Of a stretch of 64,000 nt of DNA, positions 8,456-18,007 are shown piece after piece. Position numbers and translations under genes: made by a program. Source of the DNA: Enterobacter asburiae (GTDB lineage Bacteria > Pseudomonadota > Gammaproteobacteria > Enterobacterales > Enterobacteriaceae); contig NZ_VRKN01000004.1 in NCBI RefSeq assembly GCF_008080435.1, positions 124,001-188,000 of the forward strand, written 5' to 3'. Numbering within the stretch: the stretch's first letter is position 1; every line of letters begins with the position of its first letter. The notes below the pieces were generated by a model. It saw nothing but the letters and a program-made list of their open reading frames with translations, was not told where the DNA came from and did no database searches.

Positions 8456-11400
8456 GCACAGGACCGGAAGCCAAATTTAACCTCTCCGCCTGGGCGCTTA
8501 AGAACCAGCAGATGGTCAGTTTTTTCATGCTGCTGGTGATTGCGATGGGCGTGTTCTGCTATGAGAAGCTGCCGCGTAACGAAGATCCGGCTTTTACCAT
8601 TAAAACGGCCGTCGTCTCCGCGCAGTGGCCGGGAGCATCCGTGGCGGATACCACACGCCTGCTGACCGATACGCTTGAAAAAAAGCTGCAGGAAACGCCC
8701 TGGCTGGACTATCTCGAAAGTGAAACCCGGGCCGGACGCACCGTTATCCATGTCAACCTCCGTGACGATACGCCCCCGCAGAGCGTGCCGGATATCTGGT
8801 ATCAGGTTCGCAAAAAAATGCAGGACATCGCGCCGTCCCTGCCCGAAGGGGTGCAGGGCCCTGCCGTGGACGACGAGTTTGACGACACGTTCGGCACAAT
8901 TTATGCCTTTATTCCCGAAGGTTTCACCCTGCGTGAGGTGCGGGATCGCGTAGAGACCCTGCGTCGCGAGCTCATGTCCCTGCCGGATATGGGCAAAACC
9001 ACCCTGCTGGGCGAACAGCAGGAGCAGTGGGTTCTCGCCTTTTCTCCGGCGCGCCTGGCCGGTATGGGGCTCGATATTCAGGCGGTCGCCGACGCCCTCC
9101 GGGCGCAAAACGCCGTTGTCCCGGCAGGAACTATGCATACCGGACAGGAGAACATGGCGGTAAAGGTCAGCGGGGCGCTCACGACCGAAGAGAGTTTGCG
9201 TGCCGTCACGCTGCACGTGAACAATCGCTATATTCCACTGACCGACATTGCCACCATCACCCGGGAAATCGCCGAGCCACCTGCCCCGGCCTACCGGGTG
9301 AACGGCAAACCGGCGATCGGGCTGGCGGTGTCGATGGCGCCAACGGGCAACATGCTGCGTTTCGGTGCTGCGCTGAACGCCAGAATGGCGGCCCTCAGTG
9401 CCGGGCTGCCGCACGGTATAGAGATGGTGAAAGTCGCCGATCAGTCAGCGGTGGTCAGTGACGCGGTAAGCGGGTTTATCCGGGTGCTTGTCGAAGCCGT
9501 TATTATCGTTCTGGCGGTTTCATTTGTTTCTCTGGGTTTACGGGCCGGACTGGTGGTGGCTGCGGCCATCCCGCTGGTGCTCGCCATGACGTTTGCCGGC
9601 ATGATGCTCGCCGGCATCGGCCTTCAGCGTATCTCGCTCGGGGCGCTGATCATTGCCCTGGGCCTGCTGGTGGATGACGCCATGATCGCTGTCGAAACGA
9701 TGGTCTCCCGGCTGGAAGCCGGGGATTCCCGTCGGCACGCGGCCACCCATGCATTCAGAACGACGGCCTTCCCGATGCTCACCGGTACTCTGGTGATGAT
9801 TGCCGGTTTTATTCCCGTAGGTTTTGCGGCCTCCAGCGCCGGTGAATACTGTTTTTCCCTCTTTGCAGTGGTGCTCATTGCCCTGCTCTGTTCCTGGGTT
9901 GTCGCGATCCTGTTTTCGCCGCTGACGGGTACGTGGCTGTTGCCGGAAAAAGTCAGACATCACGCGTCAGGCCCCGGAAGGATCGCGCGCGGGTACGGAC
10001 AGCTTTTACGCCTGGCATTGCGTCACCGGCTTGCTACCGTGCTATTTGCACTTGCCGCGCTGGGACTGTCTGTGTACGGCACGACGTTTATGCAGGGCGA
10101 ATTTTTCCCCGCCTCCGACCGGCCTGAGCTGCTGGTCAGCCTGACGCTTCCGGCCAACGCCTCGCAGCCGGAAACGTTAAGAGAAGTGGAAAAGCTGGAA
10201 AAGGCACTGGCCGGCAACAGCAACATCAATCGCTATTCGACGTACGTCGGGTCGGGCGCCATCCGTTTTTACCTGCCGATGGACGTGCTGCTGGAAAATG
10301 AAAATATCGCCCAGATGGTTGTGGTGGCTAAAGATCTTGAGGCGCGGGATCGTCTGCATGCACAGCTCAACAGGATCCTGGCGACGCAATTTAGCGACAT
10401 CATCACGCGCGTGTCGCCCCTCGAGCTGGGGCCCCCCGTCGGCTGGCCAATCAAATACCGGGTGAGCGGGCCTGATTATCTGCAGGTCCGGGCGCTCGCG
10501 AACCGTCTCACGGACGCGATTGGCCGGTCTCCGTTCTCACGCGACGTTAACCAGACGGCCGGAGAGCCGGAGAGGGTCATCACCCTTAAGGTGAATCAGA
10601 CGGCGGCCAGGGCGGCGGGAATATCATCAGAAAGCCTCGCACGCACGCTGAATACCGTCTGGTCCGGCAGCGTTGTCACGTCCATCAGGGATAACGACCG
10701 CCTTGTCGACGTGGTGCTCCGGGCCACGGACAATGAACGTCACAGCACCGCCACCCTCTCCTCGCTCACGATTCAGGGGAATGATGGTAAAAAAATCCCA
10801 CTCAGCGCCGTCGCGACGCCGGTCTGGGGCGTGGACGATCCGGTCATCTGGCGTCGGCAGCGTGTGCCCTTTATCACGGTGCAAACGGATCTTGCCCCGG
10901 GGCTTAAGGCTGAAGCGGTATCCGCAGCGCTGCGTCCGGAGGTTGATAAGCTGCGCGCGAGCCTGCCCGCAGGTTACAGCATTGAAGAGGGCGGCGCGGT
11001 TGCCGAATCGGATAAGGGGAACAGCTCCGTCTTTACCGTTCTTCCGGTGACGCTGGTCATCATGCTGTTGCTGCTGATGCTTCAGCTGCGGCGATATTCC
11101 CGGATGCTGCTGGCACTCCTGATGGCCCCGTTTGGTTTACCGGGGATCGTGCTGGCTATGCTGCCCGGCGGAACGCCGATGGGGTTTGTCGCGCTGCTGG
11201 GCGTCATCGCCCTGGCGGGGATGATCGTGCGTAACGCGGTGATATTGATTAGCGAAGTTGACAGCAATCTTGTTCAGGGGATGGCAAACGATGCCGCGAT
11301 TATGGCGGCTGCGGAACACCGGGCCAGACCCATCTGTCTGACCGCCTGTGCCGCCATTCTGGGCATGATCCCCATTTCTCACCAGGTCTTCTGGGGGCCA

Positions 11401-11529
11401 ATGGCCTATGCCATTATCGGTGGGCTGCTGGTTGCGACGCTGGTGACGCTGACCGTGTTACCCGCGTCGTTTAGCCTGCTGTTACAGTGGGGGGCTCAGC
11501 GCAAAGCCACAGAAGACGGACTGCGCTGA
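8452..11529 (+). CDS. RND family efflux transporter (MexK/TriC/VexF-like)
   Basis: 1025-residue inner-membrane resistance-nodulation-division pump with 12 expected helices and two large periplasmic loops. The proton-relay aspartate pair is in helix 4 (LGLLVDDAMIAVE). Other family marks are WPGASVADT near residue 60, FIRVLVEAVIIV, and GMIVRNAVILISEVD plus ILGMIPI in the C-terminal half. The N-terminal wording (LSAWALKNQQMVSFFMLL, KLPRNEDPAF) is closer to MexK/TriC/VexF-type pumps than to AcrB. No outer-membrane channel gene follows, so TolC is the likely partner. Substrates unknown. Confidence 0.92.
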   Translation: MSTGPEAKFNLSAWALKNQQMVSFFMLLVIAMGVFCYEKLPRNEDPAFTIKTAVVSAQWPGASVADTTRLLTDTLEKKLQETPWLDYLESETRAGRTVIHVNLRDDTPPQSVPDIWYQVRKKMQDIAPSLPEGVQGPAVDDEFDDTFGTIYAFIPEGFTLREVRDRVETLRRELMSLPDMGKTTLLGEQQEQWVLAFSPARLAGMGLDIQAVADALRAQNAVVPAGTMHTGQENMAVKVSGALTTEESLRAVTLHVNNRYIPLTDIATITREIAEPPAPAYRVNGKPAIGLAVSMAPTGNMLRFGAALNARMAALSAGLPHGIEMVKVADQSAVVSDAVSGFIRVLVEAVIIVLAVSFVSLGLRAGLVVAAAIPLVLAMTFAGMMLAGIGLQRISLGALIIALGLLVDDAMIAVETMVSRLEAGDSRRHAATHAFRTTAFPMLTGTLVMIAGFIPVGFAASSAGEYCFSLFAVVLIALLCSWVVAILFSPLTGTWLLPEKVRHHASGPGRIARGYGQLLRLALRHRLATVLFALAALGLSVYGTTFMQGEFFPASDRPELLVSLTLPANASQPETLREVEKLEKALAGNSNINRYSTYVGSGAIRFYLPMDVLLENENIAQMVVVAKDLEARDRLHAQLNRILATQFSDIITRVSPLELGPPVGWPIKYRVSGPDYLQVRALANRLTDAIGRSPFSRDVNQTAGEPERVITLKVNQTAARAAGISSESLARTLNTVWSGSVVTSIRDNDRLVDVVLRATDNERHSTATLSSLTIQGNDGKKIPLSAVATPVWGVDDPVIWRRQRVPFITVQTDLAPGLKAEAVSAALRPEVDKLRASLPAGYSIEEGGAVAESDKGNSSVFTVLPVTLVIMLLLLMLQLRRYSRMLLALLMAPFGLPGIVLAMLPGGTPMGFVALLGVIALAGMIVRNAVILISEVDSNLVQGMANDAAIMAAAEHRARPICLTACAAILGMIPISHQVFWGPMAYAIIGGLLVATLVTLTVLPASFSLLLQWGAQRKATEDGLR

Positions 11530-11551
11530 GGCCCCATCGTTCCCCGGCAGA

Positions 11552-12319
11552 TTACGCGACGGTCAGCGCAAAACGGTCCTTCAGGACATGGCGGATTTCA
11601 TCCTCCGCCAGTTTCCGCGTTTCAGTGCCGTTCGCCGTGATGGTTTTCAGCATATCGCCCAGTAAAATCTGGCGTCCCTCCGGGCTGTGCTGCACCACCA
11701 CCCGCTTCTGCACAAAGATGGCATCCGGGTGCGTGGAGTTAAGGTAGTTGGCCGGGACGAAATCAATCCATTCCTGAGGCGAGAGATCAAAGCCGTATTG
11801 CCGGGCCCATTCTCCCTCAACCTTCGCCTCAAGCAGATACTCACCCTCCGCGCTGCGGCTTAGCCGAAACGTGTCGAAATCCTGCGTGATATCCACATCA
11901 AGCATGTCCAGCGCCATCGGCGCACGAATGCCGTAGCTGCCGAACCCGAGATCGCAAAGCCACTGTCGGCTATCTACCTCAGCGATGAGCGCCATATGGG
12001 TTTTCGGCCGCCGCGCAGGGTAGAACATCGGGCGCGCCGCCACAAAACGGTAAGGTATCCCTAACGCCTCCAGCGCCATGGCAAAAAGCCCATTCACCTC
12101 ATAGCAATAGCCGCCGCGTCCCTGCGTTAACACCTTATCGGCAATATCGTCTGGCGCCAGCGAGACAATTTTACCCGCCTGAACGTCCAGATTTTCAAAA
12201 GGAACGGAAAAGAGCTGATGACGCATCAACGCATGCAGGGTGGCCGAATCGGCAGCCGCCGGTCCGGTGTAGTTTATGCGTTTGAAATAGGTGGAAATGT
12301 TGAAATTATCGCTGTGCAT
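11552..12319 (-). CDS. Arylamine N-acetyltransferase
   Basis: 255-residue NAT-family enzyme that transfers acetyl from acetyl-CoA to aromatic amines and hydrazines. The full catalytic triad is visible: Cys72 in GRGGYCYE, His108 in PKTHMAL and Asp123 in CDLGFGSYG; PFENLD is also conserved. Slightly shorter than E. coli NhoA (281) and only moderately similar, so it may be a second NAT type. Strong ribosome-binding site GGAGG before the start. Convergent with the RND gene (22-base gap) and divergent from the MocR-type regulator, which may control it. Confidence 0.92.
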   Translation of the reverse strand: MHSDNFNISTYFKRINYTGPAAADSATLHALMRHQLFSVPFENLDVQAGKIVSLAPDDIADKVLTQGRGGYCYEVNGLFAMALEALGIPYRFVAARPMFYPARRPKTHMALIAEVDSRQWLCDLGFGSYGIRAPMALDMLDVDITQDFDTFRLSRSAEGEYLLEAKVEGEWARQYGFDLSPQEWIDFVPANYLNSTHPDAIFVQKRVVVQHSPEGRQILLGDMLKTITANGTETRKLAEDEIRHVLKDRFALTVA

Positions 12320-12415
12320 AATGCCTCCTTGTCCTGAACATGCCGGACACTATAGATGGCGCGCATCATTGGCTGTATAGTCAGTTTTATCGAAAATTAG
12401 CCTGAACAGATACCC

Positions 12416-13870
12416 ATGTCTGCCCCGTCCCCGTCGTCTCCACACTATCGCCGAATTGCTGAGATGCTGCGCCTCACGCTGACGTCTGGCGCGCTGCGCG
12501 CCGGTGACAGGATGATCTCCGCACGTAAACTGGCCGAACGCGAGCACGTTAGCCTTCCGACGGCGCTGGAGGCCCTTCGCTGCCTTGAGGCTGAAGGGCT
12601 GATCGTTGCGCGCCCGCGTTCAGGTTATTACATCTGCCAGACCAGCCTGCCAACGCGCGTTGAGCCCGCGCGTTCCTCACCCGGCCCGGTCCCCGTCACC
12701 CTGTCCGCCGTGGCCCGGTCGCTGTTCAGCAGTGCAGAAGCCAGGCTGATCCCGCTGGGCGCCGCCCTGCCCGATCCCGCATGGCTGCCAGGAGATGCGC
12801 TGCAGCGGGCATTGCTCTCTGCGGGCCGTCGTCTGGACGCGCACGGGCAGAGCTACAGCCTGCCTCCGGGAAGGGGGGATTTGCGAAGTAAGATTGCCGC
12901 GCGCGCTGCGCAATGGGGAGCCCGGTTCGGCGCGGACGATCTCATTATTACCTCAGGCGCGACGCAGGCGTTGCGCCTGGCCCTTCGGGCCGTGTGTCAG
13001 CCAGGTGATGTCGTGGCGATTGAACAGCCAGCCTACTTTGGTACGCTCCTGCTGCTGGAGGATTTAGGCCTGAAGGCCTTAGCGATCCCCACCGACCCTG
13101 TCGAAGGCCTGTTGCTGGAACCGCTGGCTGACGCCATTCGCTGCCACCGCCCTGCGGCTGTTCTGGCCTCGCCCACGGTGCAAAACCCGTTGGGTGCCAG
13201 CATGCCCGTCGCGCGCAAGCAGGAGCTGGTTGCCCTGCTTGAAGAGGCGGAAATTCCGTTGATTGAGGACGATGTTTACGGTGACCTGGTCGGCGAGGGA
13301 CAACGTCCTCCGGCCTGCAAGGCGTTCGACCAGAGCGGGAATGTGATTTACTGCAGTTCCCTGTCAAAAACGCTTGCGCCGGGCTGGCGAATCGGCTGGA
13401 TTGCCGCCGGACGCTACCACCCGCAGGTCTTACAGGCCCGCATGGCCGGAGACTGGGCCGGCACGCCGCTACTGGAAGCCGCGACGAGCGAGATGCTGGC
13501 AAGCGGCGACTACGATCGCCATCTCCGGAGGCTAAAGCGCCGGGTCGCAGAGGGGATCCACGCCGTTGTGGCGCGGGTCGAAGCCAGTTTCCCACCCGGT
13601 ACGCGCGTTAGCGTACCCGCAGCCGGTTTCCTGCTGTGGGTAGAACTGCCTCAGCAGGTCAACGCGCTGGAGGTGCATCGCCGCGCGCTGGCGCTGGGTA
13701 TTGGCGTCAGCCCTGGCCCCCTGTTTTCCCCTGCCGCGGAGTTAACGCACTTTCTGCGGCTAAACTGCGCAAACGAACCCACGCCCCGCCTGCTGAACGC
13801 CGTGGAACAGATTGGCGCGCTGTGTCACGAGCTGACCGCTTTCACACCAGACTCTCGAGCCATTCGGTGA
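12416..13870 (+). CDS. MocR-type regulator (GntR DNA-binding domain + aminotransferase-like domain)
   Basis: 484 residues. The N-terminal winged helix of the GntR family spans about residues 8-75 (HYRRIAEMLRLTLTSGALRAG, MISARKLAEREHVSLPTALEALR). It is followed by a fold-type I PLP domain with the Schiff-base lysine in SSLSKTLAPGWRIGW. MocR/PdxR regulators bind PLP or an amine-PLP adduct to control nearby genes. The divergent NAT gene, 96 bases away, is the natural candidate target. The 3' end overlaps the convergent LysR gene by 29 bases. Confidence 0.92.
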   Translation: MSAPSPSSPHYRRIAEMLRLTLTSGALRAGDRMISARKLAEREHVSLPTALEALRCLEAEGLIVARPRSGYYICQTSLPTRVEPARSSPGPVPVTLSAVARSLFSSAEARLIPLGAALPDPAWLPGDALQRALLSAGRRLDAHGQSYSLPPGRGDLRSKIAARAAQWGARFGADDLIITSGATQALRLALRAVCQPGDVVAIEQPAYFGTLLLLEDLGLKALAIPTDPVEGLLLEPLADAIRCHRPAAVLASPTVQNPLGASMPVARKQELVALLEEAEIPLIEDDVYGDLVGEGQRPPACKAFDQSGNVIYCSSLSKTLAPGWRIGWIAAGRYHPQVLQARMAGDWAGTPLLEAATSEMLASGDYDRHLRRLKRRVAEGIHAVVARVEASFPPGTRVSVPAAGFLLWVELPQQVNALEVHRRALALGIGVSPGPLFSPAAELTHFLRLNCANEPTPRLLNAVEQIGALCHELTAFTPDSRAIR

Positions 13871-14726
13871 ATACCCGCACTTTGCGCGAGAGGTGACGGT
13901 GTGGGTAGAGCAGTGACAGTTTGCGGTCCGGCGAGCGATAGTCTGGTAAGACTTCAACCAGAAGACCGCGGTCTATGTAAGGCTGGAGAAAGAGATTCAT
14001 CCCCTGCATTAACCCCAGCCCGGCCAGGCCTGCCGCGATGTAGGCCTCGGAGTTATCCACGACAAGCTTACCGGGCAGGGTAATCTCCGCGATGCCTTCT
14101 GGCGTGGTAAACGTCCACGGATGAATTTGTCTGCTGCGGTTATTAATCCAGTTGATGGCCTGATGCTTGCGTAAATCATCCGGCGTTTCTGGCATACCGT
14201 GTTTTGCCAGCCAGGCCGGGCTGGCACAGGTCGTGATTTTAATGTTCCCGATTTTACGCGCGATATAATCGCCGTCCTCCAGCTCTCCCACCCGCAGCAC
14301 GCAGTCCAGGCCATCCCGCAGCATATCCCGACGGCGGTCAGAGCTGCTCAGAATGATGTCGATCTCAGGATGCTGACGGTAAAAATCAGGCAGATTGGGT
14401 ATCACCCGCAGCGTGGCAAAAGAGACCGGCATATCCACACGTAGCTGACCGTGTATTGCCCGGTCCGTACCAAACGACTCCAGTAATTCGTCCGCCTGCG
14501 CCAGCAGGGGTTTACTCCGGCGATAAAACGCTTCCCCATCCGGCGTCAGGCTAATCCGACGCGTTGTGCGCTGCAGTAGCCGCGTGCCGCTGTGTTGCTC
14601 CAGAAGCTGTAACGCTTTGGTGACTGCCGGGCGATGGATCTGCAGATTCTCCGCCGCCTGGGTAAGACTGCCCGACTCGACAATTTCAATAAAAATTCGA
14701 ATAGCTTCAAAGAGGTTTATTTGCAT
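13842..14726 (-). CDS. LysR family regulator, divergent from nitronate monooxygenase gene
   Basis: 294-residue LTTR. Winged helix-turn-helix at residues 1-60 (FIEIVESGSLTQAAENLQIHRPAVTKALQLLE), then the effector-binding domain. Start chosen at 14726 (MQINLFEAIRIF); the upstream ATG would add 29 residues of unlikely sequence. No strong ribosome-binding site is seen. Divergent from the nitronate monooxygenase-like gene with a 135-base gap, the usual LTTR arrangement for controlling the neighbour. Confidence 0.9.
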   Translation of the reverse strand: MQINLFEAIRIFIEIVESGSLTQAAENLQIHRPAVTKALQLLEQHSGTRLLQRTTRRISLTPDGEAFYRRSKPLLAQADELLESFGTDRAIHGQLRVDMPVSFATLRVIPNLPDFYRQHPEIDIILSSSDRRRDMLRDGLDCVLRVGELEDGDYIARKIGNIKITTCASPAWLAKHGMPETPDDLRKHQAINWINNRSRQIHPWTFTTPEGIAEITLPGKLVVDNSEAYIAAGLAGLGLMQGMNLFLQPYIDRGLLVEVLPDYRSPDRKLSLLYPHRHLSRKVRVFTEWLESLV

Positions 14727-14861
14727 AAGGGATGCTTTTGCCGCAAGCGGGATAAAATGATTGTTATTAATTTTATAACAGTGATGAATCTTTTTGGCTA
14801 TTTTTCCTAACAATCCTGTGACCTACACTCTCCCCCATTCAAACGTGAGGGAGAGTCTGCT

Positions 14862-15842
14862 ATGAAAAATAACCGTATCTGTCAGATCCTGGGTATCGAA
14901 AAACCTGTTATCCAGGGGCCGTTATCCTGGCTCACGGATGCCCGCTTAGTCGCTGCGGTCAGCAATGCCGGAGGTCTCGGCGTGCTGGGACCTAATGCCG
15001 GTTTAACCGCCGACACCGCGGTCTCCACGCCGGAAGAGACCGCCGAAAAAATGCGCGAAGAAATTCGTAAAACCAAACGGCTGACCGAAAAACCCTTTGG
15101 CGTGAATCTGATCCCCACAGCCGTTAATGACATCTGGACAGGGCCTATCCTTCAGGTAGTGAAAGACGAAGGCGTCAGGGTCGTGGTGTATACGGGCTAT
15201 GGGGAAGGCAGCATTATTCCCGCGCTTTTCAGCGAGTTAAAAGAGGCGGGAATCGCCATTATCTACCGTGACATCAACCCAACGCCGGAGAACACCCGCC
15301 TCGCAGAAGAAATGGGGGCTGACATCATCGTCGCCACCGGTTTTGATGAGGGCGGGACGTTACCCGCAACGGTGCTTGGCACCTTTTCCATCGTGCCGCT
15401 GATTGCCGATGCCGTGAAGCACATCCCGGTGATGGCCGCGGGTGGCATTACCGATAATCGCACTGCCAGAGCGGCCCATGCATTAGGCGCTGAAGGCGTG
15501 TTTGCCGGTTCGGTCTTTATCAGCACGGAAGAAAGCCGCGTGCCGCAGGGGGTCAAAGATAAAATTGTTGCCGCCAACGGCCTGGACTTATTGCTTTTCC
15601 GCACCGTCCCCCATTATTACCGCGCTCTTCCCGGCAGGCTGGCGGAAAAATTGGCGTCGATGGATAAAGCAGGCGCAAGCAACGAAGCGCTGGGCAAGAC
15701 GATGGGAGGATTACGCGGCCTGCGCCTGGGCATGCTGGAAGATAATACCGATGAAGGTTATATCGCGCTCGGCACGGGGATTGGGAACATCCGCCGCGTG
15801 AAAAGCGTGGCCGAGGTTGTCAATGCGTTAACGGTTGAGTAA
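14862..15842 (+). CDS. Nitronate monooxygenase-like FMN enzyme
   Basis: 326-residue member of the NPD/nitronate monooxygenase TIM-barrel family, which uses FMN and oxygen to oxidise alkyl nitronates. Visible: PVIQGPLSWLTDARLVAAVSNAGGLGVLG at the N terminus, GVNLIP, IIVATGFDEGGT (family H/D-type active-site region, here without the classical GxEAGGH histidine), VMAAGGITDNRTARAAHALGAEGVFAGSVF for phosphate binding. The replaced histidine suggests a substrate other than simple nitronates, such as enoyl-type or propionate-3-nitronate-like. Good ribosome-binding site GAGGGAGAG. Confidence 0.85.
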   Translation: MKNNRICQILGIEKPVIQGPLSWLTDARLVAAVSNAGGLGVLGPNAGLTADTAVSTPEETAEKMREEIRKTKRLTEKPFGVNLIPTAVNDIWTGPILQVVKDEGVRVVVYTGYGEGSIIPALFSELKEAGIAIIYRDINPTPENTRLAEEMGADIIVATGFDEGGTLPATVLGTFSIVPLIADAVKHIPVMAAGGITDNRTARAAHALGAEGVFAGSVFISTEESRVPQGVKDKIVAANGLDLLLFRTVPHYYRALPGRLAEKLASMDKAGASNEALGKTMGGLRGLRLGMLEDNTDEGYIALGTGIGNIRRVKSVAEVVNALTVE

Positions 15843-15883
15843 GTGCCCCGGCGTCCTGGCCTGCACCAGGACGCCCCGGCTCG

Positions 15884-16939
15884 TCAGGGAATAATCCGCG
15901 CGGCTCTCAGCTGCGTGAACAGGCTGAAAAACATCTCATCGGTGGCCTGCATTTGCGTGAAGCCCGCCCTGCGCAGCTTGCTCCCGTCACCGAACATGTC
16001 GTAATCCCAGCCAAAGACAAAATCGGCAAACTGCCCGTCGCTCAGCTGCAGAATATCCGCTTCCACCAGCCGCTCTTCGGCAAGCTCACGCCATACGCCG
16101 CGATAGTCGTTAAACAGCTGATGAAATGACAACCTCACCGGTGGCGCAGAGTCCAGTTCAAACCAGCGTGCGATGCGCGGCCACAGTTCGCTCCAGCGCC
16201 AGATATCGCCATTATTCACGTTGAATGCCTGATTCTGTGCCGCAGGTGACGTGGCGGCCCACAGCGTTGCCTCGGCCAGCAGCCCGGCGTCGGTATGATC
16301 CACGATGCTGTGCCAGGTCTGTTCCGAACCGGGAAAACGCAGCGGTAAACCCAGCGCCTTGCACAGGGAGGCGTACAGGGCGATGCTCAGCGCAAGGTTC
16401 ATGGCATTGCCCGGTACCGCACTCCCCACCACGCCCGGCCTGATGGCATTCCAGTGCCAGCGTTTCCCACGCTGAAACTGGCTGAGCCACGTGAGCTGCG
16501 CGGCATTAAATTCGGCACCCGGTACGCCGGGATCGCTTTCCCGCGCCGGAGTTTTAAACGGTCCCAGATGCGCACCATAGACTTTGTACCCCTGCATCAG
16601 GCTTACCGTCTGTAGAGGTGCGTTTTTTTCGAGGGTGCTGACCAGATTACGCAGCATGGTGACGTTAGGCTCAACCATATCTGTCCAGCTCGCCGCGTTC
16701 GCCCAGGCGCTGTAAAAGATATGGGTGACACCGTTCAGGCCGTGCAGCGCCCGCGCAGTGTCCTGTGCATCCAGTAAATCGACGTTCACCACGGGAATGC
16801 CGTCCGGATGGGTTACCGCGTGGCGACTGAGGCCGATCACCTCCCACTGATGGTGCAGGAGCGTGTTGACCAGCTGTCTGCCGACAATGCCGCTGGCGCC
16901 CGCGACCAGGGCGACGTTGTGTTGCTGCATCTTATTCAT
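15884..16939 (-). CDS. PRISE-like SDR family NAD(P)-dependent reductase
   Basis: 351-residue Rossmann enzyme starting at 16939 (MNKMQQHNVALVAGASGIVG) with GGAGAAACACC upstream. The nucleotide-binding motif GASGIVGRQL is at the N terminus, an acidic NVDLLDAQD follows, and the active-site lysine and tyrosine lie in GYKVYGAH, the pattern of progesterone 5-beta-reductase/iridoid synthase-like (PRISE) enzymes that reduce activated C=C bonds. Natural substrate unknown. Divergent from the LysR gene at 17037. Confidence 0.82.
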   Translation of the reverse strand: MNKMQQHNVALVAGASGIVGRQLVNTLLHHQWEVIGLSRHAVTHPDGIPVVNVDLLDAQDTARALHGLNGVTHIFYSAWANAASWTDMVEPNVTMLRNLVSTLEKNAPLQTVSLMQGYKVYGAHLGPFKTPARESDPGVPGAEFNAAQLTWLSQFQRGKRWHWNAIRPGVVGSAVPGNAMNLALSIALYASLCKALGLPLRFPGSEQTWHSIVDHTDAGLLAEATLWAATSPAAQNQAFNVNNGDIWRWSELWPRIARWFELDSAPPVRLSFHQLFNDYRGVWRELAEERLVEADILQLSDGQFADFVFGWDYDMFGDGSKLRRAGFTQMQATDEMFFSLFTQLRAARIIP

Positions 16940-17036
16940 GGTGTTTCTCCGGAAAGGGTGACAGACGCAGTGTGATATATTATTTTTTCTGGAGATATCC
17001 CCTGAAACCGATGGCACTTATAAGCAGAATCATTAA

Positions 17037-17924
17037 ATGAACAATAAGCTCAATGCCATTTCTACCTTTCTACGCGTCGCTGAAGCGGGCTCGTTTTCTG
17101 CAGCCGCCCGTCAGACCGGGATTAAGCAGTCCGCCGTCAGTCAACAGATCGCGGCACTTGAGGAAGCACTTGGTGTGGTACTGTTGCACCGTACGACACG
17201 TACGATGAAGCTGACCGAACAGGGTGAACGTTACCGGCGTGATATGCAGCTTGTGCTGGACGCCATGGGGGAAGCAGAGAGACGTTTACATCCTGTCGAT
17301 CATAGCGTTCAGGGACGCGTCCATGTCCAGTTACCGAGCGGCCTGGGGCAGATCATTTTGCCGCATCTGCTGGCGCTGCAGCGCCTGCATCCCGAACTGC
17401 AGCTGATGATTTCCCTTGATGACCGCCTTGCCGATCTGGTGACGGAGGGCGTGGATATCGCGATACGGCTGGGCAGTGAGCCTCCGCAGGCGCACGCGGC
17501 TCGCGTGCTGGCGCCAATTGAAGCCGCGCTGTTTGCCGCTCCCGGTCTTCAGGCGGTACACGCCGTCAGCGAGCTGGCGACGCTGCCACACGTACGGTTC
17601 AGCGGTATTCCGCTGGATGCCCCCCTGCGCCTGATTTCTGACGAGGAAACGGTCGAGGTCAACGTGAATACCGTTTTCCGTGCCAACACCAGCGACGCGC
17701 TGCTACAGGCGCTGGAGTCAGGCATCGGTATCGGCGGCATGCAGCGACCGCTCGTGGCCAGGGCGTTGCAAGCCGGCACGCTGGTACCGGTACTGCCCGA
17801 CTGGCGGTTACCCGATCGCTTCCTCTATGCCGTTTACCCTGACGCCCGCTTTATTCCACAACGCGTCAGAAAGGTCGTCAGCGTGATTGAGCAGTTACTG
17901 CCTGAAATAATAAAGAAAAACTGA
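17037..17924 (+). CDS. LysR family regulator, divergent from PRISE-like reductase
   Basis: 295-residue LTTR of the CrgA/AaeR-like subgroup. Helix-turn-helix FLRVAEAGSFSAAARQTGIKQSAVSQQIAALEE at residues 11-43, followed by HRTTRTMKLTEQGERY and the substrate-binding fold with VDIAIRLGSEPPQAHAARVL. The 97-base divergent gap to the reductase gene suggests it controls that gene. The ribosome-binding site is weak. Confidence 0.9.
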   Translation: MNNKLNAISTFLRVAEAGSFSAAARQTGIKQSAVSQQIAALEEALGVVLLHRTTRTMKLTEQGERYRRDMQLVLDAMGEAERRLHPVDHSVQGRVHVQLPSGLGQIILPHLLALQRLHPELQLMISLDDRLADLVTEGVDIAIRLGSEPPQAHAARVLAPIEAALFAAPGLQAVHAVSELATLPHVRFSGIPLDAPLRLISDEETVEVNVNTVFRANTSDALLQALESGIGIGGMQRPLVARALQAGTLVPVLPDWRLPDRFLYAVYPDARFIPQRVRKVVSVIEQLLPEIIKKN

Positions 17925-18007
17925 TTGTTTCCGCCGTAAATCACGTGCATTTTTTAACCGCAAAGAATAGAGTGTTTTTACCGTATCCTCCTCTTTCTGG
18001 AGCACTT

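Noticed and set aside
8446..9414. 322-codon ORF antisense to the RND pump gene
   Set aside because: Fully inside the pump gene and without any domain pattern.
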